A stretch of DNA of 64,000 nucleotides from Trichomonas vaginalis G3. Its lineage: Eukaryota; Parabasalia; Trichomonadida; Trichomonadidae. Numbering within the stretch: position 1 is the stretch's first letter; each line of letters opens with the position of its first letter. The stretch lies in the NCBI RefSeq assembly GCF_026262505.1, contig NC_067203.1:14892392-14956391 (forward strand), written 5' to 3'. A model generated the notes under the pieces. The model saw only the letters and a list, made by a program, of their open reading frames with translations. It had not been told where the DNA came from and searched no databases. Both the position numbers and the translations under genes were made by a program. Of the stretch, positions 1 to 9,033 are shown piece after piece.

Positions 1-682
1 TAGAAAGGTTGAATTTGAGCTCGAAGTTGTTGTTATAAACGAAACCCAAGAATTTAAGCAAACTATTCACATATATAAATATTTCAAAGACGACACAACA
101 TTATATGAATGCATGAGTGATTTTAACGAAATTTTCGAAAAGAAATTTAACAAAAACGCTTTAGGATTAAATGTGTATCTTGATAAATTAAAAGAAGAAG
201 GAATTCAACCACAAATTATAGACTTTCATTATGAATTTATTGAACAAATAGATGATTCACATACATGCACATTTGTTATATACTCACCGTTTAATGAAAT
301 AGCAGAAAAGAGACAAAGTGATTTTAGGATAGGTTTTAAAATTTCTCAGTATAATGAAGACTTCATGAATGTATTTAATTATAAACCCGGAGAAGAACGA
401 ACAGTATTATTACCAATAATAACATATAATGTATGGGACAGAAAACAAGTCATCTTATATTCAAATATCGCTAAAGGGGTTGAAAATGAATTTATTGGAC
501 ATACTAGATCATCACCATTAACAAATATTAAATATTATAAGTTATCAGGAAATAATAGAGAGTTTTGGATTGATATGTATTCTACACACGATCATAAATG
601 CCCCGTTGTATTACCCGAAGACGGAAAGGATGTTTTCTTCCTTGAGGCTCAGTTACTGAATTCAACTATTGCAACTTTATAA
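1..682 (+). CDS. Partial uncharacterised protein (5' end outside window)
   Basis: The frame is open from base 2 to a TAA at 680-682, about 226 residues, so the first in-window ATG at 113 is probably internal and the gene starts to the left of the window. I see no signal peptide or membrane segment. The protein is mixed alpha/beta in look; its last third alternates short hydrophobic strands with polar turns (ILYSNIAKG, FWIDMYST, VFFLEAQLL). I do not recognise the family. One weak possibility is the tail of a penton-like minor capsid protein of a Maverick/Polinton, which are abundant in trichomonads; that rests only on the strand-rich C-terminus and is inference. If so, it would be a fossil piece of such an element running off the left edge. 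Confidence 0.55.
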   Translation, partial: RKVEFELEVVVINETQEFKQTIHIYKYFKDDTTLYECMSDFNEIFEKKFNKNALGLNVYLDKLKEEGIQPQIIDFHYEFIEQIDDSHTCTFVIYSPFNEIAEKRQSDFRIGFKISQYNEDFMNVFNYKPGEERTVLLPIITYNVWDRKQVILYSNIAKGVENEFIGHTRSSPLTNIKYYKLSGNNREFWIDMYSTHDHKCPVVLPEDGKDVFFLEAQLLNSTIATL

Positions 683-1060
683 GAGAATTAATGAATATTC
701 ATGAAACCCTACGAGTCAGGGCCGAAAAGCGGCTAGGTTAGAAATGAGGTTAGATATCGGGTTAGATCTACCCTAAAATTAATTTTATCATTTATGAAAA
801 AATTCATAAGGTTAGAAATGAGGTTAGATATACTCTAAAATTAATTTAGCATTTATGATAAAATTTAGTATATACAGAATTAAAAAATAAATTTTAAAAA
901 ATTTTAAGTTAATTTATTTTTAAGTTTATTTTTTAAAAATTATTTTTTTATTTTGTAAAGTGTCAAAATTTTTAACGTTAATTTTTAAGTTTATTTTTTA
1001 AAAAAATTATTTTTTGTAAATGTCAAATGTATTTTACGTGTCAAACGGTTTTTGTAAATT
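683..1060. repeat. AT-rich spacer with two ~70-bp tandem units
   Basis: No gene seen. Positions 736-809 and 810-875 are imperfect tandem copies; each opens with GGTTAGAAATGAGGTTAGAT and continues into a CTAAAATTAATTT block. From 880 to 1020 the DNA is A/T homopolymer-rich with a second imperfect duplication around TTAAGTTTATTTTTTAAAAA. Confidence 0.6.
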
Positions 1061-1110
1061 CTAGTAATTTTGGTTCCGAGGGGCGTAGACCCTTGGTACC
1101 CAATTACTAG
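1061..1110. other. 50-nt hairpin with GC-rich inner stem
   Basis: The outer arms CTAGTAATT (1061-1069) and AATTACTAG (1102-1110) are perfect complements. Inside, GGT-CC-AGGG pairs with CCCT-GG-ACC, with one T/T mismatch, one G/T pair and a seven-base loop. It is clearly more GC-rich than its surroundings and sits 10 bp from a TIR element. It could be a structured RNA, the relic of a short palindromic element, or an element end. Confidence 0.55.
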
Positions 1111-1119
1111 ATACTGTAA

Positions 1120-1561
1120 TAAACAGAAATTCATCAAAAGTGACAGCTCTCAATTTTTTGACATTCGTAAATTCTAAATTGAATGAGACATTTGTGATAG
1201 AATGAAATCTTCTGAAAAATAATATCACATAAACTCATATTATTTTCTAATATATAATTATTTTATATAAAAATCAAATTCAATGATCTTAAAAGCGAAG
1301 GATAAACCTCAAAATTTACGAATATAATGAGTGGGAATATAATACTTATCTATCATAAAACCATATGAAATATTAATTTTTGCTTTACGCCTAATTTTTG
1401 ACGACAATTAGCAAAAAATGTTAAATGTTAACACTCAGTCCATTTGAATATGAAAAATAAAATTGACTTTAATTAATATTTAAAAACGTGCTCTATCAAA
1501 AGTTCCAAAAATTCAATATTTTAGCTTTTTTGAGGTGTCACTTTTGATGAATTTCTGTTTA
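1120..1561. mobile_element. MITE-like element with 26-bp TIRs
   Basis: Positions 1120-1145 and 1536-1561 are perfect 26-bp inverted repeats (TAAACAG ends inward to GTGACA). The outermost TA at both ends could be a TA target-site duplication, as in Tc1/mariner-type insertions. The ~440-bp interior is AT-rich and has no credible gene. The inner motif AAAAGTGACA is shared with the TIRs of the MULE-like remnant at 1976-4020, so the two may be related non-autonomous families. Confidence 0.65.
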
Positions 1562-1885
1562 CAACAATACTAACTTCTGTGTATGTGTGGCGTGAGTTAG
1601 CATCGGGTGGTTGCGTGATAGAATGCTTCTGTCTATGTGTGGCGTGAGTTAGCCTCGGTTTGTTTCATGACAAATTTTAACCCATCCAAATCTTTAAGTG
1701 AGGAAAATTAATTTTTATGATTGAATCAATTTTCGTTTTATGTTTCCAATAACTAAAAGGTTATACATCAAATTTCAATTAGTTTAAAGTTTTTATAGTT
1801 TAATCTAATAACATTAAACTTAGAATTCAAAATATATTTTTAATTGCATATATTATGCTATTTATATTATAAACATATCATCAAG
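1562..1885. repeat. Spacer with a ~53-bp tandem duplication
   Basis: Two copies of a unit starting CTTCTGT and containing TATGTGTGGCGTGAGTTAGC lie at about 1574-1625 and 1626-1677 with a few differences. The rest (1680-1885) is AT-rich with nothing recognised. Confidence 0.6.
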
Positions 1886-1966
1886 CCTCCAATAAAGAGA
1901 ATTGGAACATATTTATGTATCTGTGACACTATTGAACTTATAAGATATTAGTGATAAGATAAAACA
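1886..1966. repeat. 81-bp direct repeat, left copy
   Basis: Identical over 81 bp to 4029-4109. It starts CCTCCAATAAAGAG and ends GATAAAACA. The two copies bracket the MULE-like remnant, 9 bp outside its left TIR and 8 bp outside its right TIR. That is far too long for an ordinary transposase target-site duplication. Confidence 0.85.
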
Positions 1967-2265
1967 GAAAAAACCAGAATTTTCGAAAAAGTGACACCAA
2001 CTATTAAAGTTATTTTATTACTAGATTTATTTACAAATTATAAGATAATATCATTAACCGAATATATTTTTAATATAAATAAAAAACTTTTTTTATACAA
2101 AAAATTACAATCAATTGATAAATATTATAAAGCATTTATTCCAAAAAGATTAAGTAATAGGTGGGATCCTGCATATAATATAATTTTATGTCATAAAGTT
2201 TACAAATTTTAGATGGACCACAGTGAGAATGTGAGTGGTTAATTTAAAGGTGGTCTGATAAAGAT

Positions 2266-2711
2266 ATCGAAGCTTACTCAACACAGCATGAAGCAGTTTC
2301 TAATACACAATCTTACTAGTGGTGTTTCGGTCGCCAGCGCTCTCATAGGGGTGCTGATTTCAAAAACCACTACTTCAAATTATTCAACAATACTCAATGC
2401 AGCATGAAGCAGCTACTACTGCTGTATCTTACTGGTAGTGTTTTGGTCGTTGGCTCTTGCACAGTCTCTCAGATTTTCAAAATTTTTTTTCAACACTATC
2501 TTGTTTCGCTCTCAGAAAGCTATCCTACAAAGACATCGAAGCTTACTCAACACAGCATGAAGCAGTTTCTAATACACAATCTTACTAGTGGTGTTTCGGT
2601 CGCCAGCGCTCTCATAGGGGTGCTGATTTCAAAAACCACTACTTCAAATTATTCAACAATACTCAATGCAGCATGAAGCAGCTACTACTGCTGTATCTTA
2701 CTGGTAGTGTT
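2266..2711. repeat. Minisatellite, ~134-bp alternating A-B-A-B units
   Basis: Positions 2266-2442 recur without change at 2535-2711 (offset 269). Inside each copy are two diverged half-units that both contain CAGCATGAAGCAG followed by a TCTTACT-GTAGTGTTT-like stretch, so the real period is about 134 bp and the last unit is incomplete. The repeat is GC-richer than its surroundings. A 90-residue frame crosses it but looks like a by-product of the repeat. Confidence 0.8.
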
Positions 2712-2808
2712 CTTCGCTTCTTACTATCAACTCTAAAACTAGTTTGATGTATTATTTATTCAATATTAACCTTAATTATTTACAATTCTCACTTTTTTCA
2801 TTTTTTAA

Positions 2809-3096
2809 ATGAATCAATCCGTTCCTGCACCCCTTGCTGATACAAAACAATATATTGATTTCATTCATTATCTTCAATATGGAGTTCAAGCAGAGATGCG
2901 TGCTAACTGCAATTATCGGAAAGATTCGCATTTGAATTCAGATGGAGTAACAATTATTAGACATTACTGTAGATGGGGAAGTTGTAGTGCTAACTTTACC
3001 TTTGAAATGAAATCTAATCAATACAGATTTGTAAATGGACATCATTTTCATAATCATGTTGGTGAACCACCGTCTTTTAAATATATACATATATAA
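2809..3096 (+). pseudogene. N-terminal zinc-finger fragment of a MULE transposase
   Basis: A frame from ATG 2809 gives about 90 natural residues before it runs into the AT satellite. Residues ~25-85 show the C-x(n)-C-x(n)-H-x-H layout (HYCRWGSC ... [10 protein letters not shown]) of the FLYWCH/WRKY-GCM1-like DNA-binding finger that precedes the catalytic domain in many MULE transposases. The coding sequence stops being protein-like near 3078, where the 14-bp satellite starts, and no catalytic domain follows. It is therefore a truncated, inactive copy. Confidence 0.6.
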
Positions 3097-3945
3097 ATAT
3101 ATACATATATAAATATATACATATATAAATATATACATATAAATATATACATATATAAATATATACATATATACAATATACATATATAAATATATACATA
3201 TATAATATATACATATATAAATATATAAATATACATATAATATACATATATAAATATACATATATAAAATACATATATAAATATACATATATAAATATAC
3301 ATATATAAATATACATATATAAATATACATATAAAATATACATATATAAATATACATATATAAATATACATATATAAATATACATATATAAATATAATAT
3401 ATAAATATACATATATAAATATACATATATAAATATACATATATAAATATACATATATAAATATACATATATAAATATACATAATAATATATAATATAAA
3501 TATACATATATAAATATACATATATAACATATATAAATATACATATATAAATATACATATATAAATATACATATATAAATATACATATATAAATATACAA
3601 TATAAATATACATATATAAATATACATATATAAATATACATATATAAATATACATATATAAATATACATATATAAATATACATAATAAACATACATATAA
3701 AATATACATATATAAATATACATATATAAATATACATATATAAATATACATATATAAATATACATATATAAATAATATATACATATATAAATAACATATA
3801 CATATATAATAATAAATATACATATAAATAATAAATATACATAAAAATATACATATATAAATATACATATATAAATATACATATATAAATATACATATAT
3901 AAATATACATATATAAATATACATATATAAATATATAAATAACAA
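3079..3945. repeat. ~870-bp satellite of unit ATACATATATAAAT
   Basis: About 60 copies of a 14-bp unit occur with small indels and a 16-bp variant at the left edge. The long open frames across it on the minus strand translate as endless [12 protein letters not shown] and are artefacts of the repeat. It interrupts the MULE transposase fragment, so it expanded inside the element. Confidence 0.95.
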
Positions 3946-4028
3946 AATACAATCAAAAAATAGTGTTTGGAAATTTAAGGTTAAGTGTCACTTTTCTAGT
4001 GTCACTTTTTCGTAAATTCTACCACACT

Positions 4029-4109
4029 CCTCCAATAAAGAGAATTGGAACATATTTATGTATCTGTGACACTATTGAACTTATAAGATATTAGTGATAA
4101 GATAAAACA
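4029..4109. repeat. 81-bp direct repeat, right copy
   Basis: Identical to 1886-1966. See that entry for the arrangement around the MULE-like remnant. Confidence 0.85.
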
Positions 4110-4448
4110 TTGAAAATTAGAATAGCTGAATGGCTTGATACATTATAATATATATGAATTTTCGTCTGATTGTGTGCTTTTTGTTATATTTCATCTCAAT
4201 ATCAGAAATTAATTAGATTCAAATATGTCTAATTAACAAGTATATATTTTTGATTCAACCAATTATATCTAATAAGTATGGTCGATCTAACCTTCAAATA
4301 ACAATAGTAGAATTCAAGTCCTTTATGGCGAAACAGAAAATACACTAACCTATCGTCGTGATCGGAACGATTTTCGGGAAAAAAGTCATAAGACGATTAT
4401 TTTTCGGGAAAAACGTATCTTCCCAAGATTTTATTGAATTCACTTGCA
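4110..4448. other. AT-rich spacer, no gene seen
   Basis: No coding signal. Two short copies of TTTTCGGGAAAAA occur near 4371-4413; nothing else is recognised. Confidence 0.5.
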
Positions 4449-4457
4449 TTCAAAAAT
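4449..4457. repeat. 9-bp target-site duplication, left
   Basis: TTCAAAAAT, directly abutting the left TIR. It matches 8456-8464 exactly. Confidence 0.8.
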
Positions 4458-4875
4458 GGGGGTATACCAATTTTTTATAACGTACAAAAAAAACCAATTC
4501 CACGTCAGTAAAGGACGATAGAGATTACTGAGATATTAAACGCTAGTTTTAGCGATGAATATGAGTTCTTAGATACTGCTATTTTGTGATATGATAGCAT
4601 TGACATATATGAATCAAATTATTATTTCAAACACTATTATTTATATTTTTTTAATATAGATCAAAGTTAATTTGCTATGTTTATCATGTCTTTTGACCTC
4701 ATCAGATTGAGTTCATTTTCTACGCAATATAAAGTATAATTTATTATCATTGTACATCCAGAAAACCATTTTTATTATATGAACATTAATTGAATATCTT
4801 AAAATAATACAATTGTAAAATCTAATAATGTCAATAGATACTTATCGAATATTTATATATGCTCAAGAGTTAGTA

Positions 4876-6178
4876 TAGGGTGTCCAAAGGTGTGTTTAGC
4901 ACAAACCTGAATACTGCGAATAGAAATAAACAAGTTACATATATATAAAGTTTATTTAAATATAATCACCATTGGATTCAATCACGCGTTCGCAGCGATC
5001 GATCCAGGCTTGAAAGACACGCTTTAAATCATCATGAGAAAATTGCTCAAATTGCTCTCTTACAAAATTTTCAAGATCATCTGGACTCGCGAATTCGCGT
5101 CCTTCAGCTCTCTTTTTTAGCGTGCCGAATAAATAAAAGTCAGAGGGTGCAATATCAGGTGAATAAATTGGGTTTGGAACAACTTTGACATTGTTTTCCA
5201 ACAAGTAATTCATTACCTTATGACTTTTGTGAACTCTTGAATTATCAAAATGAATTGCAAACTTTTGTTTTTGTTGTTTGGATTTCTCAAACTCATCAGA
5301 ATTGATAATTTGAGTAAGAACATTGTCAATTAGATACTGAGCATTCATCGTATTAGGTTTTTGAAGAATATCAATTGCGATGATGCCATTCACGCCCCAA
5401 AAAACCGACAACATCATCATTGGTGTGTTAATTTTTTTCTTCGGGAATGTTTGCGGATTTTCATCCTTCGGGATCCACATGATTTTGGCTTCTGTTGCAT
5501 ATTGAAACCAAGACTCGTCCCTGTTACTAAAAAGCGAAACTTCTTGGATTGATACGCACCCAATATAGAGAGGAGCTCTTTCGAAGATTGGACTCTAGAT
5601 TTTTTTTGAACTGAATTAAGGTTGTGCGGAACCCAACGTGTATACGCTAGTTTGTAGTTCAAATAATTGTGCAGATAATAACTGACTGTTGTACGTGGTA
5701 TCTTTGTCATCTCCTCTATCCTTCTGAGTGATGCTCTTGGGTCTTCATCTAGCGCTTGAAGAATTGCTTTGATTTTTCTTTGATCCGGCGATTTTTTGTC
5801 AATTTTTATGATGGGCGCCTTTTTGTTCATGAAGTGATACATCCTAACATGATACGTTACAGTGGAATAGCTAGGAGCATCCATACCGAAGCATTTTACC
5901 AATGTCTCGTAGATTTTTTTACAGTCTTTGCATTTTTTTGCAAGAGCGAGGATGTTTTCTTTATGATTCATTAAAAAAATGAAAAAAATCCCGCCAAAAT
6001 TTCCCGCGAAACCGCCTCTTGTCTCAAAATTCATTTTATATCCCGGCATGGCGCCAAAATACAACTTACTCATCATATACATATATTCATATTTTTTATT
6101 ATATATTTATAATCAGCATATATCTCCTTTAATAGTCTCATATAGAGCGCTGTGCTAAACGCACCTTTGGACACCCTA
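4876..6178 (-). mobile_element. mariner DNA transposon (1303 bp), nested
   Basis: The 28-bp TIRs are 4876-4903 (TAGGGTGTCCAAAGGTG...) and 6151-6178, with one mismatch. TA dinucleotides at 4874-4875 and 6179-6180 form the expected TA target duplication. Length, TIR length and the D,D34D transposase fit the mariner family described in Trichomonas vaginalis (Tvmar1, about 1.3 kb); exact identity needs an alignment. It lies entirely within the 3998-bp GGGGGTATACC element and so inserted after it. Confidence 0.9.
4956..5971 (-). pseudogene. mariner transposase, D,D34D, one frameshift
   Basis: The N-terminal part (ATG at 5969-5971, MNHKENILALAKK) carries the paired helix-turn-helix region that binds the TIRs, including DPRASLRRIEEMTKIPRTTV. 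The C-terminal part carries the second and third catalytic aspartates, in HFDNSRVH and SPDIAPSDFYLFG, with exactly 34 residues between them, as in mariner. The first aspartate (in DESWF) is read in a different frame from the VTG before it: near 5505-5520 one base is missing, so the two halves lie in different frames. This copy is therefore probably inactive unless the shift is a sequencing error. An ATG at 6082 upstream in the same frame is possible but adds unlikely sequence. Confidence 0.85.
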
Positions 6179-6180
6179 TA

Positions 6181-8421
6181 TTAGGCAATTACTAGTTTTC
6201 AGTAAAATCAATTGTGCATTTGCTGAATGTTTAAAAATATAGGTATGAAAGCTATAATTCAGAATCTTCTCATATATTATATGAATATATCTTTCATATA
6301 TTCTAAAATTACTTAATTGGTAAGATAAATTGTGAATATTTTAATTCAAATATGTGGTTGTTATTATTTTAATAGTTTAAATGATATTATTGTCTAAACT
6401 ATATATATTTTAATGAATGTTATTAATCAAAACTCCTTTGAAATTATGGATCAAACATAATCATTCAATAAATGAATTTATTTCTATAATTCAAATGCAA
6501 TATTCTTAATTTTTCCATACATATTATGAAAATGTATTTGCTATTGCAATATATGTGAATTAATATTTGAATAATAATAAAATTTAAAAATATTTGGTAT
6601 AATATAGAGATTTCGCTTTGAAACATTAATGCTTTGTTAACCCTACTATAGATTTCATTCAAAAAAGTCAAAAATTTTATTCCAAGAAAAATATAAGAAG
6701 AATGATAAACATGAGACATTTATATTGACCTATGTACTATGTGTAATTGAATCCACTATAATAATGCAGTGAAAATTTACTGCTTGATTGAAATCTTTAA
6801 TATCTTATTAAAAAAATATGTTATAGCTGTTACATATGAATTGTACAATATTACCTTATATAGTAAATTATAATATGAATGTTGTTTGCTACTAATACGT
6901 CCTTTATTAACTGGAATTGAAATACTCAGTATTTAACATGAATTTTAAACAGTCTATGGTTGTAACACGACTTGACATGTCTACAAATTTTAGAATTTAT
7001 ACATAATTCATTAAAAATCCATATTTTGAATATTAAATCTTTTGAATTATGAAAAAGACAAACATATTAACGGTAAATATGAATAAAAACTTAAAATAGT
7101 TAGTAATGATTGATGTTATTTTTCCAAATTTTTCTTATTTTTCTAATTTTAATGACTTTTTTAACAAAATTGGGATTAATTTTTTAATTTTTCAAAAATT
7201 TTTGGATTTTAAACATCAAAAGATTGCATTTCTTTTAAGAATAATACAAATTCCTAATGAAATAAACATGATTCAAGACTTTTAACACAATTTAAAAAAG
7301 AATCTCAAATATCTTCAGGAAATTCAATTTATATTTCAACGAGGATAATAGCAATATTCCAAACACACTATATCATAAAATACAAATTCATTTTGGTTCA
7401 ATGAATCCTGTTAATTTGTATTAACGAATTCATTGATTCAAGAAACCAAAGACATAAGTAATAAATGTTGATATCACTCAGTTTACAAATGTCAGATCAT
7501 CACTCAATAGTCACCACAAATATATTCGATTCGCTAAATTTTTCATTTCATTAAAATTCAGACGTTTTTTTTTACTAATATCGATTGCAAACAATTCGAC
7601 ATTGCAAATCATTACAATAAATGACGAAAATACTTCATTATTAAATAATTTGCATTTTTATATTTTCAAATCTCAATTTTTAATCAAATCAAATATAAAT
7701 ATCATGTAAAACATCTATATTTAGAATGATTTTCCATATTACTATGGAAAGTTAATAATCAATATGGATAAAACCAAATTCCCTCGCTTACCATAAACTT
7801 TAAGACTACTTTCATCAGACAAACAAATGTACGAGCTACCCCTAAAAAATTCGGGTTTTAGAAATTTATTTTTAATTTTAGACATTATTTCATTACCACA
7901 GTTCACCAATCGATAATCTAAGTGTTGTAAAACACATCATTCTTTCTACTTTTAGATTTATGAATAAAAAAATTATATTTCTTAATTTGAACTTTTTTTA
8001 AATCTTATAACACATAGATCCTATTTTTATTCCATTGTACCAATGCATTTCATAGTTCAAATTCGTTTTGACACCAAATTAAAATTATTTTCAAAATATC
8101 ATAGAGAAAATTGACATTTTACAAAATAATATGAACGAGTATAGCTACAGAATAATAAATTGCAATATATTATATGATTTACACAGTTTTTTGCATGATA
8201 TCTTTTGAATTATAAAACATATTAACTTATAAAACACATCTCCGTCATAAAAAGAACAAAGTAAAGATATCTTCTTGCTCAAACTAGATGATTCCAATAA
8301 TCAGATTATCGATAACATATATAACTAATAAGTGGATGCGTGCACTCAATATAATAATACCGAAACTATGCTCTGATCACTGGTATATTCAAATCAAGTA
8401 TAAAACAAGTCCTGCCTAAAA
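6181..8421. other. 2.2-kb AT-rich interior of the non-autonomous element
   Basis: No gene supported. An 84-residue minus-strand frame at 6465-6719 has low-complexity composition and no family resemblance. No tRNA or other RNA gene was recognised. Confidence 0.5.
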
Positions 8422-8455
8422 TTTTTGTACGTTATAAAAAAATTGGTATACCCCC

Positions 8456-8464
8456 TTCAAAAAT
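8456..8464. repeat. 9-bp target-site duplication, right
   Basis: TTCAAAAAT, directly abutting the right TIR of the 3998-bp element. Confidence 0.8.
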
Positions 8465-8532
8465 AATTTTTCAGTTTTTTATTGATAGATTATTTTATAA
8501 GGCAAGAGAGTAGCAAAATTTCTTGCTCATAT

Positions 8533-8554
8533 TGAATGATCATTCAAAATTGAC
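8533..8554. promoter_or_regulatory. Palindromic 22-bp repeat, distal copy
   Basis: The core TGAATGATCATTCA is a perfect 14-bp palindrome followed by AAATTGAC. An identical 22-bp copy sits at 8940-8961, just upstream of the gene at 9034. A perfect dyad present twice upstream of one gene suggests a binding site for a dimeric factor, but this is inference. Confidence 0.4.
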
Positions 8555-8939
8555 CGCAAGATAATTGCTAAATGAGATTGATAACTATACAAAATCTCCT
8601 TTCTCGAAAATGTTATTATGCCTTCACCAACATTACAAAAATTAGAATCACCGAGATATATTATACTTCTGACAAAATCATTACGTTATCAATCCCAATA
8701 AAACATGTAATCGCGATTTTTTAAATTTGAAAATATTAATCTTTATTTGATTTTGGATATACTTTTTCCGATTGGCATACCAAAATTGTGAGTCCTTTTG
8801 TCAGAAGTCAGCGTCATCACACTTTTCAATACGTGAAGAATTTTCTATTTTTATCATTTAAATTGAATCCAACATATTTTCGAATCTCTTTCCTTCAAAA
8901 TTTATTTTTCTATTTTCATTGCAAATTTTCTTTCATCTT

Positions 8940-8961
8940 TTGAATGATCATTCAAAATTGA
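8940..8961. promoter_or_regulatory. Palindromic 22-bp repeat, proximal copy
   Basis: Same 22 bp as 8533-8554, ending 72 bp before the ATG at 9034. It is a candidate regulatory site for that gene. The remaining sequence 8465-9033 is AT-rich with no gene. Confidence 0.4.
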
Positions 8962-9033
8962 CTATGTATCGTTTTCCTCATTTATTCAAAATGTTTTGAA
9001 TATTTTTATTTTTTTTGTTCAATTTCGATTTAG

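Larger units (their letters stand above)
1976..4020. mobile_element. Remnant of a Mutator-like (MULE) DNA transposon
   Basis: The imperfect ~22-bp TIRs are 1976-1997 (AGAATTTTCGAAAAAGTGAC) and 3999-4020 (GTCACTTTTTCGTAAATTCT); the right one is preceded by a second GTGTCACTTTT copy at 3985-3995. Inside lie a minisatellite (2266-2711), the zinc-finger N-terminus of a MULE-type transposase (2809-3078) and an AT satellite (3079-3945). The catalytic DDE part of a transposase is absent. There is no clear 9-bp target-site duplication directly at the TIRs. MULEs are known in trichomonads; assignment to that group rests on the zinc-finger domain. Confidence 0.6.
4458..8455. mobile_element. 3998-bp element: GGGGGTATACC TIRs, 9-bp TSD
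   Basis: The left TIR (4458-4490) and right TIR (8422-8455) are inverted copies of about 33 bp differing by one T; both start GGGGGTATACCAATTTTTT and go on to ATAACGTACAAAAA. The element is bounded by perfect 9-bp direct repeats TTCAAAAAT at 4449-4457 and 8456-8464, which I read as its target-site duplication. A 9-bp duplication is typical of Mutator-like elements. Apart from the nested mariner (4876-6178) the interior, about 2.7 kb, has no credible gene, so this is a non-autonomous element that must be moved by enzymes encoded elsewhere. The intact ends and duplication suggest a fairly recent insertion. Confidence 0.8.

Noticed and set aside
2404-2676. 90-residue frame with hydrophobic start
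   Set aside because: It lies across the minisatellite and repeats with it; no domain.
3079-3945. CRISPR-like regular array
   Set aside because: Contiguous 14-bp tandem satellite with no unique spacers, in a eukaryotic genome.
2938-3956. Three overlapping minus-strand frames of ~300 residues reading [10 protein letters not shown] repeats
   Set aside because: They are translations of the 14-bp AT satellite in three frames, with no natural composition.
1976-4020. Reading the 81-bp flanking repeats as LTRs of a retroelement
   Set aside because: They lie outside inverted TIRs, are too short, and no retroelement gene is present.
6465-6719. 84-residue minus-strand frame inside the 4-kb element
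   Set aside because: AT-driven composition and no family features.
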